From CAYTES01 sp964436935 (lineage in GTDB: Bacteria > Patescibacteriota > Gracilibacteria > UBA1369 > UBA12473): DNA of 13,876 nt. The stretch covers positions 1 through 13,876 of the forward strand of contig CAYTES010000037.1 of the NCBI GenBank assembly GCA_964436935.1, given 5' to 3'. This document shows positions 1 through 5,588 of this stretch, in pieces; position 1 is the first letter of the stretch, and each line of letters opens with the position of its first letter. Under the pieces are notes generated by a model. That model was not told the origin of the DNA. It was given only the letters and a program-made list of their open reading frames with translations, and did not search any database. Position numbers and translations under genes: made by a program.

Positions 1-1
1 G

Positions 2-259
2 GTTAATTTTGCCGCAGGAGGGTTGGCCACTCCCGCCGATGCCGCACTGATGATGCAATTGGGATGTGACGGTGTGTTTGTGGGGTCCGGCATCTTCAAA
101 TCATCCGATCCCGCCAAACGCGCCAAAGCGATCGTAGAAGCCACCACTCATTTCAACAACCCCGAGATTCTGGCGAAAATTTCCGAGGGACTTGGGGAAG
201 CCATGGAAAGCCAAGAAATCCACCAACTGGAGACAAAATACGCACAACGGGGATGGTGA
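2..259 (+). CDS. pdxS: Pyridoxal 5'-phosphate synthase, PdxS subunit (3' end only)
   Basis: This is the C-terminal 85 residues of PdxS, open from the window edge; the true start lies upstream. PdxS is the (beta/alpha)8-barrel synthase that condenses ribose 5-phosphate, glyceraldehyde 3-phosphate and ammonia to PLP in the cytoplasm, with ammonia delivered by PdxT. The visible part carries the family's last barrel strands: a GG-ATPADAALMMQLG stretch, then GVFVGSGIFKS, the glycine-rich phosphate-binding loop, and then the helical tail. It ends in TGA, followed two codons later by an in-frame TAG. The partner gene pdxT is not next to it but begins about 2.4 kb downstream, behind a transporter and an eIF2B-like gene. 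The family assignment is near certain. Base composition here is visibly G+C-richer than in the two genes that follow. Confidence 0.96.
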   Translation, partial: VNFAAGGLATPADAALMMQLGCDGVFVGSGIFKSSDPAKRAKAIVEATTHFNNPEILAKISEGLGEAMESQEIHQLETKYAQRGW

Positions 260-293
260 ATCTAGACTTTTATTTTTAAATCCTTTTTTTAGA

Positions 294-322
294 TTGCCAA
301 AAAATAATAAAATACGTATAGT
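294..322 (+). promoter_or_regulatory. Sigma70-type promoter for the transporter / eIF2B-like pair
   Basis: TTGCCA (294-299), a 17-base spacer, then TATAGT (317-322). This predicts a transcript start near 329-330 and a leader of only about 20 bases before the ATG at 351. The surrounding gap is very A+T-rich. I see no convincing terminator hairpin between the pdxS stop and this promoter. It implies that the transporter pair can be transcribed independently of pdxS. Confidence 0.55.
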
Positions 323-350
323 ATTGCACAATTAGCCTTAGATCTCTGTG

Positions 351-1652
351 ATGTTCTGGATCGCCCTTGGTATTTTTTGCATCTCACTTTTCCTCTTTCT
401 TTTCGAGTGGATCGATAAAACTATTGTAGCCCTTTTGGGGGCTATTTTTTTAATCTTGTTCGGCGTCCTAGATTTCGAGGAAGTCATTGAGGCCATCGAT
501 TTTGAAACCATTGTACTGCTTATGGGATTGATGATGCTGGTTTCCATCGCACAACACTCCGGCCTTTTTTCCTGGCTCAATGTAAAAATCGCAGATAAAA
601 GCGGGGGAAATCCGCTTACGATTTTTCTTCTTTTTATCCTACTGGCCTTCGTCACTTCAACTATTTTGGACAATGTCACTGTTGTCCTTTTAATTATCCC
701 CATTGCCCTGGCACTCTCAAAAGGATTGGGGCTCAATTCAAAACTTTTCATCATCAGCTTGGCCCTTTTTTCCAATATTGCCGGAGCGCTTACCCTTATT
801 GGTGACCCCCCCAACGTCATCATCGGCATCAAAGTGGGACTAACGTTCAATCAATTCATTCAAAACTTATGGATTCCTATTTTTTCGATGTCCGTGTTGA
901 TTATTGCGTACATCCTTATTCTCTATTGGAAAGATTTAAAACCAATTTCCAATAGCCTTCCACGTGTCTTAATCAGCAATCTCATCATTGAACGCATCAA
1001 ATATCAATTTTCGATTAAAAAATTGAGTTCCTATTTGATCATCATCACGATTCTCGCCATTATCGCCACCATCATTGCCTTTGTCCTTCAACCTCATTTG
1101 GGAATTCCCATTGGAGTGCTTGGTTTTTCTCTCGGACTCATTTTAACCCTTTTTGTGTTTCGTCATATTCCTTTTTCGGCGGTGCTTCATGAAATTCACT
1201 GGGACTCTCTTTTATTTTTTATGGCGCTTTTTGTGCAAGTGGGAGCGCTTGAAAAAGTGGGGTTCCTCGAAATGATCACCAACATCATTGTCCAGTTTTC
1301 CGATAATTATGCACTCCTCCTTTTAATCGTTGTATGGGGAATCGGTCTATGCTCCGCCGTGATCAATAACATTCCTTTTGTTGCCTTAATGATTCCGGTT
1401 ATTTATGATTTACAAGCTCAAATGAGCGGCCAACCTCATCTCGACTTATTGTGGTGGGCACTAGCGCTCGGTGCTTGTCTCGGAGGAAATGCCACGATTA
1501 TTGGCTCTTCCGCAGGCGTGATTGCAGTCGATATTGCTCGAAAGAACGGCATTAAAATCAGCTTTTTTGATTTCATGAAAGTCGGAGTCCCTGTTACTTT
1601 GATCTCGCTATCTGTTGCTTCTGTTTATCTTCTGGCTCGACTTTATTTATGA
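351..1652 (+). CDS. ArsB/NhaD-type ion transporter (IT superfamily permease)
   Basis: A polytopic inner-membrane protein of 433 residues, the usual length for the ArsB/NhaD/SLC13 ion-transporter superfamily. It shows the inverted-repeat signatures of that fold: LDN-VT near residues 106-110 and GDPPN at 151-155 in the first half, then INNIPF near 338-343 and GGN-TIIG near 378-385 in the second. These hairpin motifs form the substrate and cation site in the family. A charged cytoplasmic stretch near 195-225 separates the halves. Members export arsenite, exchange Na+/H+ or take up dicarboxylates; the sequence alone does not choose between these, and no ArsA or ArsR lies nearby. A GTG at 348 directly precedes the ATG at 351; I prefer the ATG. 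No Shine-Dalgarno sequence is present. The stop codon overlaps the next start as ATGA, so the downstream eIF2B-like gene is probably translationally coupled. Confidence 0.85.
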   Translation: MFWIALGIFCISLFLFLFEWIDKTIVALLGAIFLILFGVLDFEEVIEAIDFETIVLLMGLMMLVSIAQHSGLFSWLNVKIADKSGGNPLTIFLLFILLAFVTSTILDNVTVVLLIIPIALALSKGLGLNSKLFIISLALFSNIAGALTLIGDPPNVIIGIKVGLTFNQFIQNLWIPIFSMSVLIIAYILILYWKDLKPISNSLPRVLISNLIIERIKYQFSIKKLSSYLIIITILAIIATIIAFVLQPHLGIPIGVLGFSLGLILTLFVFRHIPFSAVLHEIHWDSLLFFMALFVQVGALEKVGFLEMITNIIVQFSDNYALLLLIVVWGIGLCSAVINNIPFVALMIPVIYDLQAQMSGQPHLDLLWWALALGACLGGNATIIGSSAGVIAVDIARKNGIKISFFDFMKVGVPVTLISLSVASVYLLARLYL

Positions 1653-2623
1653 CGACTTATCGCGAACAACTTTCGGATATTTTTCGAACCATCGAAGCGG
1701 ATCGAGGAACCACTTCTCTTTCAAATCTTTTATTGATCGTGCTTAATGAAATTTTCGACCACTTTAAACCCATTTCCGTCGATGATTTTTATCATCAATT
1801 CAAAGGCTTGGTGCTTCTGGTGAAAACCACCAAGCCGCGTATAGGAATCATCATTTTTCATTTTTGTCAGATTTGGGATGAAATGCAGTATCATCGCGAT
1901 TCCATTCAAACCCTTCCTCAATTAAAAAGAGTGATTCAACGCACCATCGACCGGCTCACCAAAGAGGCGGAAAAAGATAACAAAAAACTTATCATCAATG
2001 GAGGCGCATGCATTAACGATAATGATAGCATCCTCATTCATTCTCATAGTCGTACTGTTTTGAAAATCGTTGAAAAAGCGTACCGTCATAAGAAAAAAAT
2101 CCGCATTGTCCTTGCGGAACAAGAGGAAGAAAAAACGCAGGACATGATTCATTTTTTCCAAGAACGTGAAATTCCTTTCATCGTGGTTCCGGAATACATG
2201 CTGTCTCATATCGAGAGCGAGGTGAACAAGGTGTTTTTGGGTGGAATCACCTTCACCAACCAATACAGTTTTGTCACTGACGCGGGAACCAATTCTGTGA
2301 TTTCCGAATTCCATCATGTCAAAATTCCCATTTACATGTTCATGACCACCAAAAAATTCTCTTTCTGGGAGGTGGATACCAAACAACAAACCTATAAAGT
2401 GACCCAAAAAAAGCTCGAAAAACACCCCGAAAAATTGGTGACGTACGAACGGATTAAATTCTCCCATGATCGGATTCCTGTCGATCTATTGGATTACGTC
2501 GTCACCGAAAATGGAGTATATACGCCTGAAAAAATTAAAAAGGTGTTTGATAAAGAATATAAAATGTATGCTCAGTGGCGAAAACGTCATTTTGATCCGA
2601 AAGAAATTGAGATAAATGATTAG
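1649..2623 (+). CDS. eIF2B alpha/beta/delta-family protein, probably non-catalytic
   Basis: A 324-residue cytoplasmic protein of the eIF2B-regulatory / ribose-1,5-bisphosphate isomerase / MtnA superfamily. An N-terminal helical domain (about 1-110) precedes a Rossmann-like C-terminal domain with SILIHSHSRTVL (127-138), KVFLGG (194-199), FVTDAGTNSV (208-217) and DLLDYVVTENGVYTPEKI (279-296), the last being the family's typical C-terminal signature. By eye, the isomerases' catalytic Cys (HCH/HCN motif) falls on Ser132 here, and their catalytic Asp (GAD motif) falls on Ile200. The protein therefore looks like a ligand-binding or regulatory member and not an isomerase. It starts in an ATGA overlap with the transporter gene, implying co-translation. 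The natural ligand is unknown; sugar phosphates or nucleotides are the family precedent. A/T content is high compared with the pdxT gene that follows. Confidence 0.82.
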   Translation: MTTYREQLSDIFRTIEADRGTTSLSNLLLIVLNEIFDHFKPISVDDFYHQFKGLVLLVKTTKPRIGIIIFHFCQIWDEMQYHRDSIQTLPQLKRVIQRTIDRLTKEAEKDNKKLIINGGACINDNDSILIHSHSRTVLKIVEKAYRHKKKIRIVLAEQEEEKTQDMIHFFQEREIPFIVVPEYMLSHIESEVNKVFLGGITFTNQYSFVTDAGTNSVISEFHHVKIPIYMFMTTKKFSFWEVDTKQQTYKVTQKKLEKHPEKLVTYERIKFSHDRIPVDLLDYVVTENGVYTPEKIKKVFDKEYKMYAQWRKRHFDPKEIEIND

Positions 2624-2661
2624 AGCTCACTCGAAAATGTGGATTCTTGAGCCGTTTTTTG

Positions 2662-2667
2662 TATAAT
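2662..2667 (+). promoter_or_regulatory. Perfect -10 box just upstream of pdxT
   Basis: TATAAT at 2662-2667, 9 bases before the preferred pdxT ATG at 2677. No good -35 hexamer is found at 16-18 bases. If used, it would give a transcript starting within a few bases of the start codon, i.e. a leaderless or nearly leaderless pdxT-folE mRNA. Confidence 0.35.
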
Positions 2668-2676
2668 GGAATGGCT

Positions 2677-3279
2677 ATGGATCAACATAAAATCTTGCCC
2701 CTTGTCGGTGTTTTGGCTCTTCAGGGCGATTTTATGGAACATCGACACGCGCTGGAGGCCTGTGGAGCGGCCGTGATGGAGGTGCGGACGCCTGAGGATC
2801 TTAGTCGGGTTGATGCGCTCATTCTTCCGGGAGGGGAAAGCACCACGATCGGAAAATTATTGCAATGGACGGGCTTGGCGCCTGAATTAAAAGCACGCAT
2901 CGAGGAAGGAATGCCGGTGTATGGCACATGTGCCGGAGCGATTGTACTGGCAAAAACTATCGTGGGGCGAGAACAAGCCCCCCACCTGGGCGTTATGGAC
3001 ATTGAGGTGGAACGCAATGCCTATGGACGACAACAGGACAGCTTTGAAACCGCTCTCACCGTAACCCTCGACGGCACGGAAACCTCAGTGGTCGCCGTTT
3101 TCATCCGAGCGCCCAAAATCCTCTGGGTGGGGCCTTCGGTTAACGTTTTGAGCACCCTCAATGGCACGATTGTTATGGCCCGTGAAAAGAACATGCTGGT
3201 GAGTACCTTTCATCCCGAGCTCACTCCCGGCCTTGAAATTCATCGCTATTTTATTGAACAAATGATTTTGACTTCTTAA
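2677..3279 (+). CDS. pdxT: Pyridoxal 5'-phosphate synthase glutaminase subunit PdxT
   Basis: PdxT is a class I glutamine amidotransferase that hydrolyses glutamine and channels ammonia into PdxS to make PLP. From the ATG at 2677 the protein is 200 residues, the normal family length. Motifs: GVLALQGDF (11-19), LPGGEST (50-56, oxyanion region), the nucleophile elbow GTCAGA with Cys85, and STFHPEL (176-182) supplying His179 and Glu181 of the catalytic triad. Longer in-frame options exist (TTG at 2647, ATG at 2671), but the family begins just before GVLALQGD, so 2677 is chosen; the upstream codons overlap a TATAAT box. No Shine-Dalgarno sequence is seen. folE follows after 8 bases, so the two are probably one operon. 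Its partner pdxS ends at 259, an unusual separation for this pair. Confidence 0.95.
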   Translation: MDQHKILPLVGVLALQGDFMEHRHALEACGAAVMEVRTPEDLSRVDALILPGGESTTIGKLLQWTGLAPELKARIEEGMPVYGTCAGAIVLAKTIVGREQAPHLGVMDIEVERNAYGRQQDSFETALTVTLDGTETSVVAVFIRAPKILWVGPSVNVLSTLNGTIVMAREKNMLVSTFHPELTPGLEIHRYFIEQMILTS

Positions 3280-3287
3280 CTTTTTCT

Positions 3288-3905
3288 ATGACTGTTTCTC
3301 GCCCCCTTAAAAAATCAAAAAATACACCCACTCAGCTTACCTCCACAGCCCGCCGCGAGGCCATTGCTGAGCACTTCACCGCACTACTTCAGTTGCTCGG
3401 AGAAGATCCTGACCGCGAAGGGCTCCTCAAAACACCGGACCGCATCGCTCGCTCTTGGGAAACCCTATTTGCCGGCTACGATCAGGATTTCAAAAGCAAT
3501 GCGACGGTCTTTGAAAACGAAAATTATGATGAGATGGTGATCTCGAAAGACATTGAATTTTATTCCATGTGTGAGCACCACATGCTCCCGTTTTGGGGGC
3601 GAGTGCATATCGGCTACATTCCCGCCGATAAGATCATCGGGCTGTCCAAACTGCCCCGCCTGGTCGAAACCTATTCCCGTCGGCTTCAAAACCAGGAACG
3701 GCTGACCTCTCAAATTGCCGAAGGCCTCATGAACGTCTTGAAACCCAAAGGGGTTGGAGTTGTGATTGAAGCCCAGCATTTCTGCATGATGGCGCGGGGG
3801 GTTCAAAAACAAAATACCATGATGATCACCTCCGCTGTTCGGGGACTGTTCAAAAAACACATGAATACCCGCTCCGAATTTTTACGTTTGATTGGGAAAA
3901 GCTAG
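3288..3905 (+). CDS. folE: GTP cyclohydrolase I
   Basis: FolE converts GTP to 7,8-dihydroneopterin triphosphate plus formate, the first step of folate (and other pterin-derived) synthesis; the active enzyme is a homodecamer. The 205-residue protein carries the diagnostic zinc and active-site segment SMCEHHMLPFWG (93-104), with Cys95 and His98 as zinc ligands and His97 next to them, and the third ligand Cys166 in HFCMMARG (164-171). The preceding LLKTPDR-A motif (47-54) and the GLSKLPRLVE segment (118-127) are also classical. It starts 8 bases after pdxT with no Shine-Dalgarno sequence, suggesting an operon with re-initiation. No other folate gene is present, so whether the product feeds folate or another pterin pathway cannot be told here. 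Confidence 0.97.
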   Translation: MTVSRPLKKSKNTPTQLTSTARREAIAEHFTALLQLLGEDPDREGLLKTPDRIARSWETLFAGYDQDFKSNATVFENENYDEMVISKDIEFYSMCEHHMLPFWGRVHIGYIPADKIIGLSKLPRLVETYSRRLQNQERLTSQIAEGLMNVLKPKGVGVVIEAQHFCMMARGVQKQNTMMITSAVRGLFKKHMNTRSEFLRLIGKS

Positions 3906-3909
3906 CACC

Positions 3910-3946
3910 TTAAGGCTTAGGGCGTTGGCTCAAAAATGAGCCTTAA
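3910..3946. repeat. Overlapping alternative inverted repeats between folE and recR
   Basis: Outer arms TTAAGGCT (3910-3917) and AGCCTTAA (3939-3946) are perfect 8-base complements with a 21-base loop. A competing compact hairpin, GGCTCA-AAAA-TGAGCC (3927-3942), uses part of the same right arm, so only one can form at a time. No run of T follows, so it is not a standard terminator. The right arm overlaps the proposed -35 of recR. Confidence 0.35.
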
Positions 3947-3971
3947 AATGGTTCGCGTTTTCCTTTACAAT
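3943..3971 (+). promoter_or_regulatory. Probable recR promoter giving a leaderless mRNA
   Basis: TTAAAA (3943-3948), a 17-base spacer and TACAAT (3966-3971). Only 6 bases separate the -10 from the ATG at 3978, so transcription would begin at about the A of the start codon. There is no room for a ribosome binding site. Confidence 0.45.
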
Positions 3972-3977
3972 ATCCCC

Positions 3978-4595
3978 ATGTCCGACTCCATTCCCAAGCC
4001 CGTCCAGGATCTCATCCAAGCCTTTTCTTCCCTGCCAGGCATTGGCCCAAAGACCGCCTCGCGCTTAACCATGTACTTATTGCAATCGCCGGAAAGTGCG
4101 AGCGAACAACTTGTAGATTCCATCCGGCAACTCAAGGCCTCCACCCTCCTTTGTCAAACCTGCTGGCACCTCACGCTTCAAGATCCATGCGCGCTGTGTG
4201 CGGATCCTTATCGAGATCCTTCGGTCGTGTGTGTGGTGGAAGATCCCGCCGACTTGATTGCGATCGAAAAAACAGGCCGTTTTAAGGGGCTTTATCATGT
4301 TCTGCATGGGGTACTGTCACCTATTGATGGTATTGGCCCGGATGCGCTTAAAATAGACGCCTTGATTGAGCGCGTGAAAGCTTCTCTCGATAAAGAACCT
4401 CTGATCCGCGAGGTCATTTTGGCCACGAATCCCACGTTGGAAGGAGAAACCACCGCAAACTACCTGCTCAGACTATTGAAACCGTTGGGGGCAAAGGTCA
4501 CCCGCATTGCAAGAGGTTTACCGTCCGGCGCAGACATTGAGTATGCGGATGAGGTGACGCTGACGAGTGCGATGGAGGGACGGCATGAATTTTAA
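3978..4595 (+). CDS. recR: Recombination mediator protein RecR
   Basis: RecR works with RecO (and RecF) to load RecA on gapped DNA. The 205-residue protein is of standard length and order: helix-hairpin-helix (FSSLPGIGPKTASRL, about 16-30), four-Cys zinc finger (Cys59, Cys62, Cys71, Cys74), a TOPRIM domain starting at VCVVEDP (84-90) with ATNPTLEGE (149-157), and the C-terminal signature RIARGLPSGADIEYAD (176-191). The frame is open further upstream to 3936, but those 14 extra residues match nothing in the family. The ATG at 3978 gives the typical N-terminus and sits 6 bases after a TACAAT box, so 3978 is chosen. There is no Shine-Dalgarno sequence. The gene converges on ispE with a 39-base gap. 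Confidence 0.96.
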   Translation: MSDSIPKPVQDLIQAFSSLPGIGPKTASRLTMYLLQSPESASEQLVDSIRQLKASTLLCQTCWHLTLQDPCALCADPYRDPSVVCVVEDPADLIAIEKTGRFKGLYHVLHGVLSPIDGIGPDALKIDALIERVKASLDKEPLIREVILATNPTLEGETTANYLLRLLKPLGAKVTRIARGLPSGADIEYADEVTLTSAMEGRHEF

Positions 4596-4634
4596 GAGGG
4601 TTGCAATTTTCTAGGAGCTTTTCACATAAAGGGT

Positions 4635-5417
4635 TTAGTTTTTTGCTTTGAGTCGAAACAAACTTCCACCCGTTCCCGTGAGATGCGCAGTTGGATACTT
4701 TTCTTTAAGATCCGGATGTTGCTTGAAAAAACTGTCTTCGAAATCATTGTGGAGCCACGATTCTAGACGGGTCATTCTTTCCTCGGCCGACAGCTCGAGT
4801 TCTCCCTTTAAAAAACGAACAAACTGCGAGGTGTCCCTCAGGTGCTGACCACACTCGGATAGTTTCAAGGCTCCGTATGCCTCGGCCGTTGAGACATGAA
4901 TTCCGGTAGGAATCACTTCAATGCCTATCCCTTCCAGCGGAGGAACCGGCATCAAATGCTCTCCGTAATGCATCCCCAATGCGGCTCCTCCGAGCACAAA
5001 AAAGGGTACATCCATGCCAATTTCAGCCGCAAGCGTCAAAAGTGTTTCACGGGAAAGGTTCAATTCCCACAGTTCATTTAAAGCTTTCAATGTGGTGGCG
5101 GCGTTGGAAGAGCCTCCCCCAAGGCCGCTGCCCAGTGGAATTCTTTTATCCAGCGTGATTTTTACCCCACGGTGTGGGGCATACGTTTTTTGCAGGCGCT
5201 CTGCCGCGCGCATCACCGGATTGGTGTTGTCCCGAGGCACCTCCGGATGATCGCAAAAAAATTCGATTTTTGCCTCTTCCAATAATTCGAACTGCATCTC
5301 ATCGGTGAGAGTCAGAACTTCATGGTAAATGGTATTCAAACGATGGTAGCCCGAAGGATTGCGACCCAAAACGTCGAGCGCGAGGTTGATTTTGGCGCAA
5401 GATTTTAAGGAGAGCAT
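4635..5417 (-). CDS. ispE: 4-diphosphocytidyl-2-C-methyl-D-erythritol kinase
   Basis: IspE phosphorylates CDP-methylerythritol with ATP, the fourth step of the MEP isoprenoid pathway. It belongs to the GHMP kinases. The 260-residue protein has the N-terminal SCAKINLALDVLG (6-18) with the conserved Lys9, SGYHRLNT (22-29), the ATP-binding glycine loop IPLGSGLGGGSSNAA (93-107), the catalytic Asp136 in GMDVPFF, and the C-terminal GTGGSLF turn (248-254). It is slightly shorter than the E. coli enzyme but complete. The ATG at 5417 fits the family N-terminus; no Shine-Dalgarno sequence precedes it. It lies downstream of ispDF on the same strand, so the two enzymes act directly on each other's products: IspD makes its substrate and IspF uses its product. 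A 163-base structured gap separates the genes. Confidence 0.96.
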   Translation of the reverse strand: MLSLKSCAKINLALDVLGRNPSGYHRLNTIYHEVLTLTDEMQFELLEEAKIEFFCDHPEVPRDNTNPVMRAAERLQKTYAPHRGVKITLDKRIPLGSGLGGGSSNAATTLKALNELWELNLSRETLLTLAAEIGMDVPFFVLGGAALGMHYGEHLMPVPPLEGIGIEVIPTGIHVSTAEAYGALKLSECGQHLRDTSQFVRFLKGELELSAEERMTRLESWLHNDFEDSFFKQHPDLKEKYPTAHLTGTGGSLFRLKAKN

Positions 5418-5459
5418 GATAGAGAAATATTTTTGATTGGGGGAGCTTTTTCAGATTAG

Positions 5460-5483
5460 AAATCTTGTCCCGGGACAAGATTT
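5460..5483. repeat. Perfect 24-bp palindrome upstream of ispE (candidate operator)
   Basis: Two abutting 12-base arms, left arm AAATCTTGTCCC and its exact reverse complement, with the centre CCC|GGG at 5471/5472. It ends 43 bases before the ispE start codon. A smaller inverted repeat, AGATT-AGA-AATCT (5453-5465), overlaps its left end. The lack of a spacer and the two-fold symmetry favour a dimeric repressor site over a terminator. As RNA it would fold with a CCGG loop, but it is not followed by a long U run on either strand. Confidence 0.6.
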
Positions 5484-5520
5484 TGACCAAGAAACCTTCG
5501 TTACAAAAATTTCATTCGTT

Positions 5521-5588
5521 TGAGTGCGGCCCCCTGTCGTTGCGGGGAGTTGAACCTTTTTGGTGCCGAAAGGAGGTTCCCTAACTCA
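5521..5588 (-). other. Candidate structured RNA (three-way junction) between ispDF and ispE
   Basis: Read on the - strand, the RNA can form an outer stem TGAGT/ACTCA (5588-5584 with 5525-5521). This encloses a stem GAACC/GGTTC (5579-5575 with 5556-5552) and a hairpin CCCC/GGGG (5547-5544 with 5534-5531) with a 9-base loop. The outer stem uses the last codons of ispDF. Being inverted repeats, the same stems could form in a + strand transcript: TTGACC (5483-5488), a 16-base spacer and AAAAAT (5505-5510) form a weak + strand promoter, and a run of seven T follows at 5598-5604. I do not recognise a known RNA family. The fold is from pairing by eye only. Confidence 0.3.

Noticed and set aside
348..350. 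GTG start for the transporter
   Set aside because: An ATG follows immediately at 351 and no ribosome binding site favours the GTG.
338..850. 170-residue open frame on the - strand opposite the transporter gene
   Set aside because: It is a frame shadow of a well-supported coding gene; its composition is unstructured and it has no recognisable motif.
4596..4634. Terminator between convergent recR and ispE
   Set aside because: Short T runs are present, but I could not find a paired stem beside them.
5521..5588. tRNA-like or SRP-RNA-like reading of the structured gap (a GGTTCAACTCC string on the - strand resembles a T-arm)
   Set aside because: No acceptor, D or anticodon arms fit around it, and the SRP helix-8 signature is absent on both strands.
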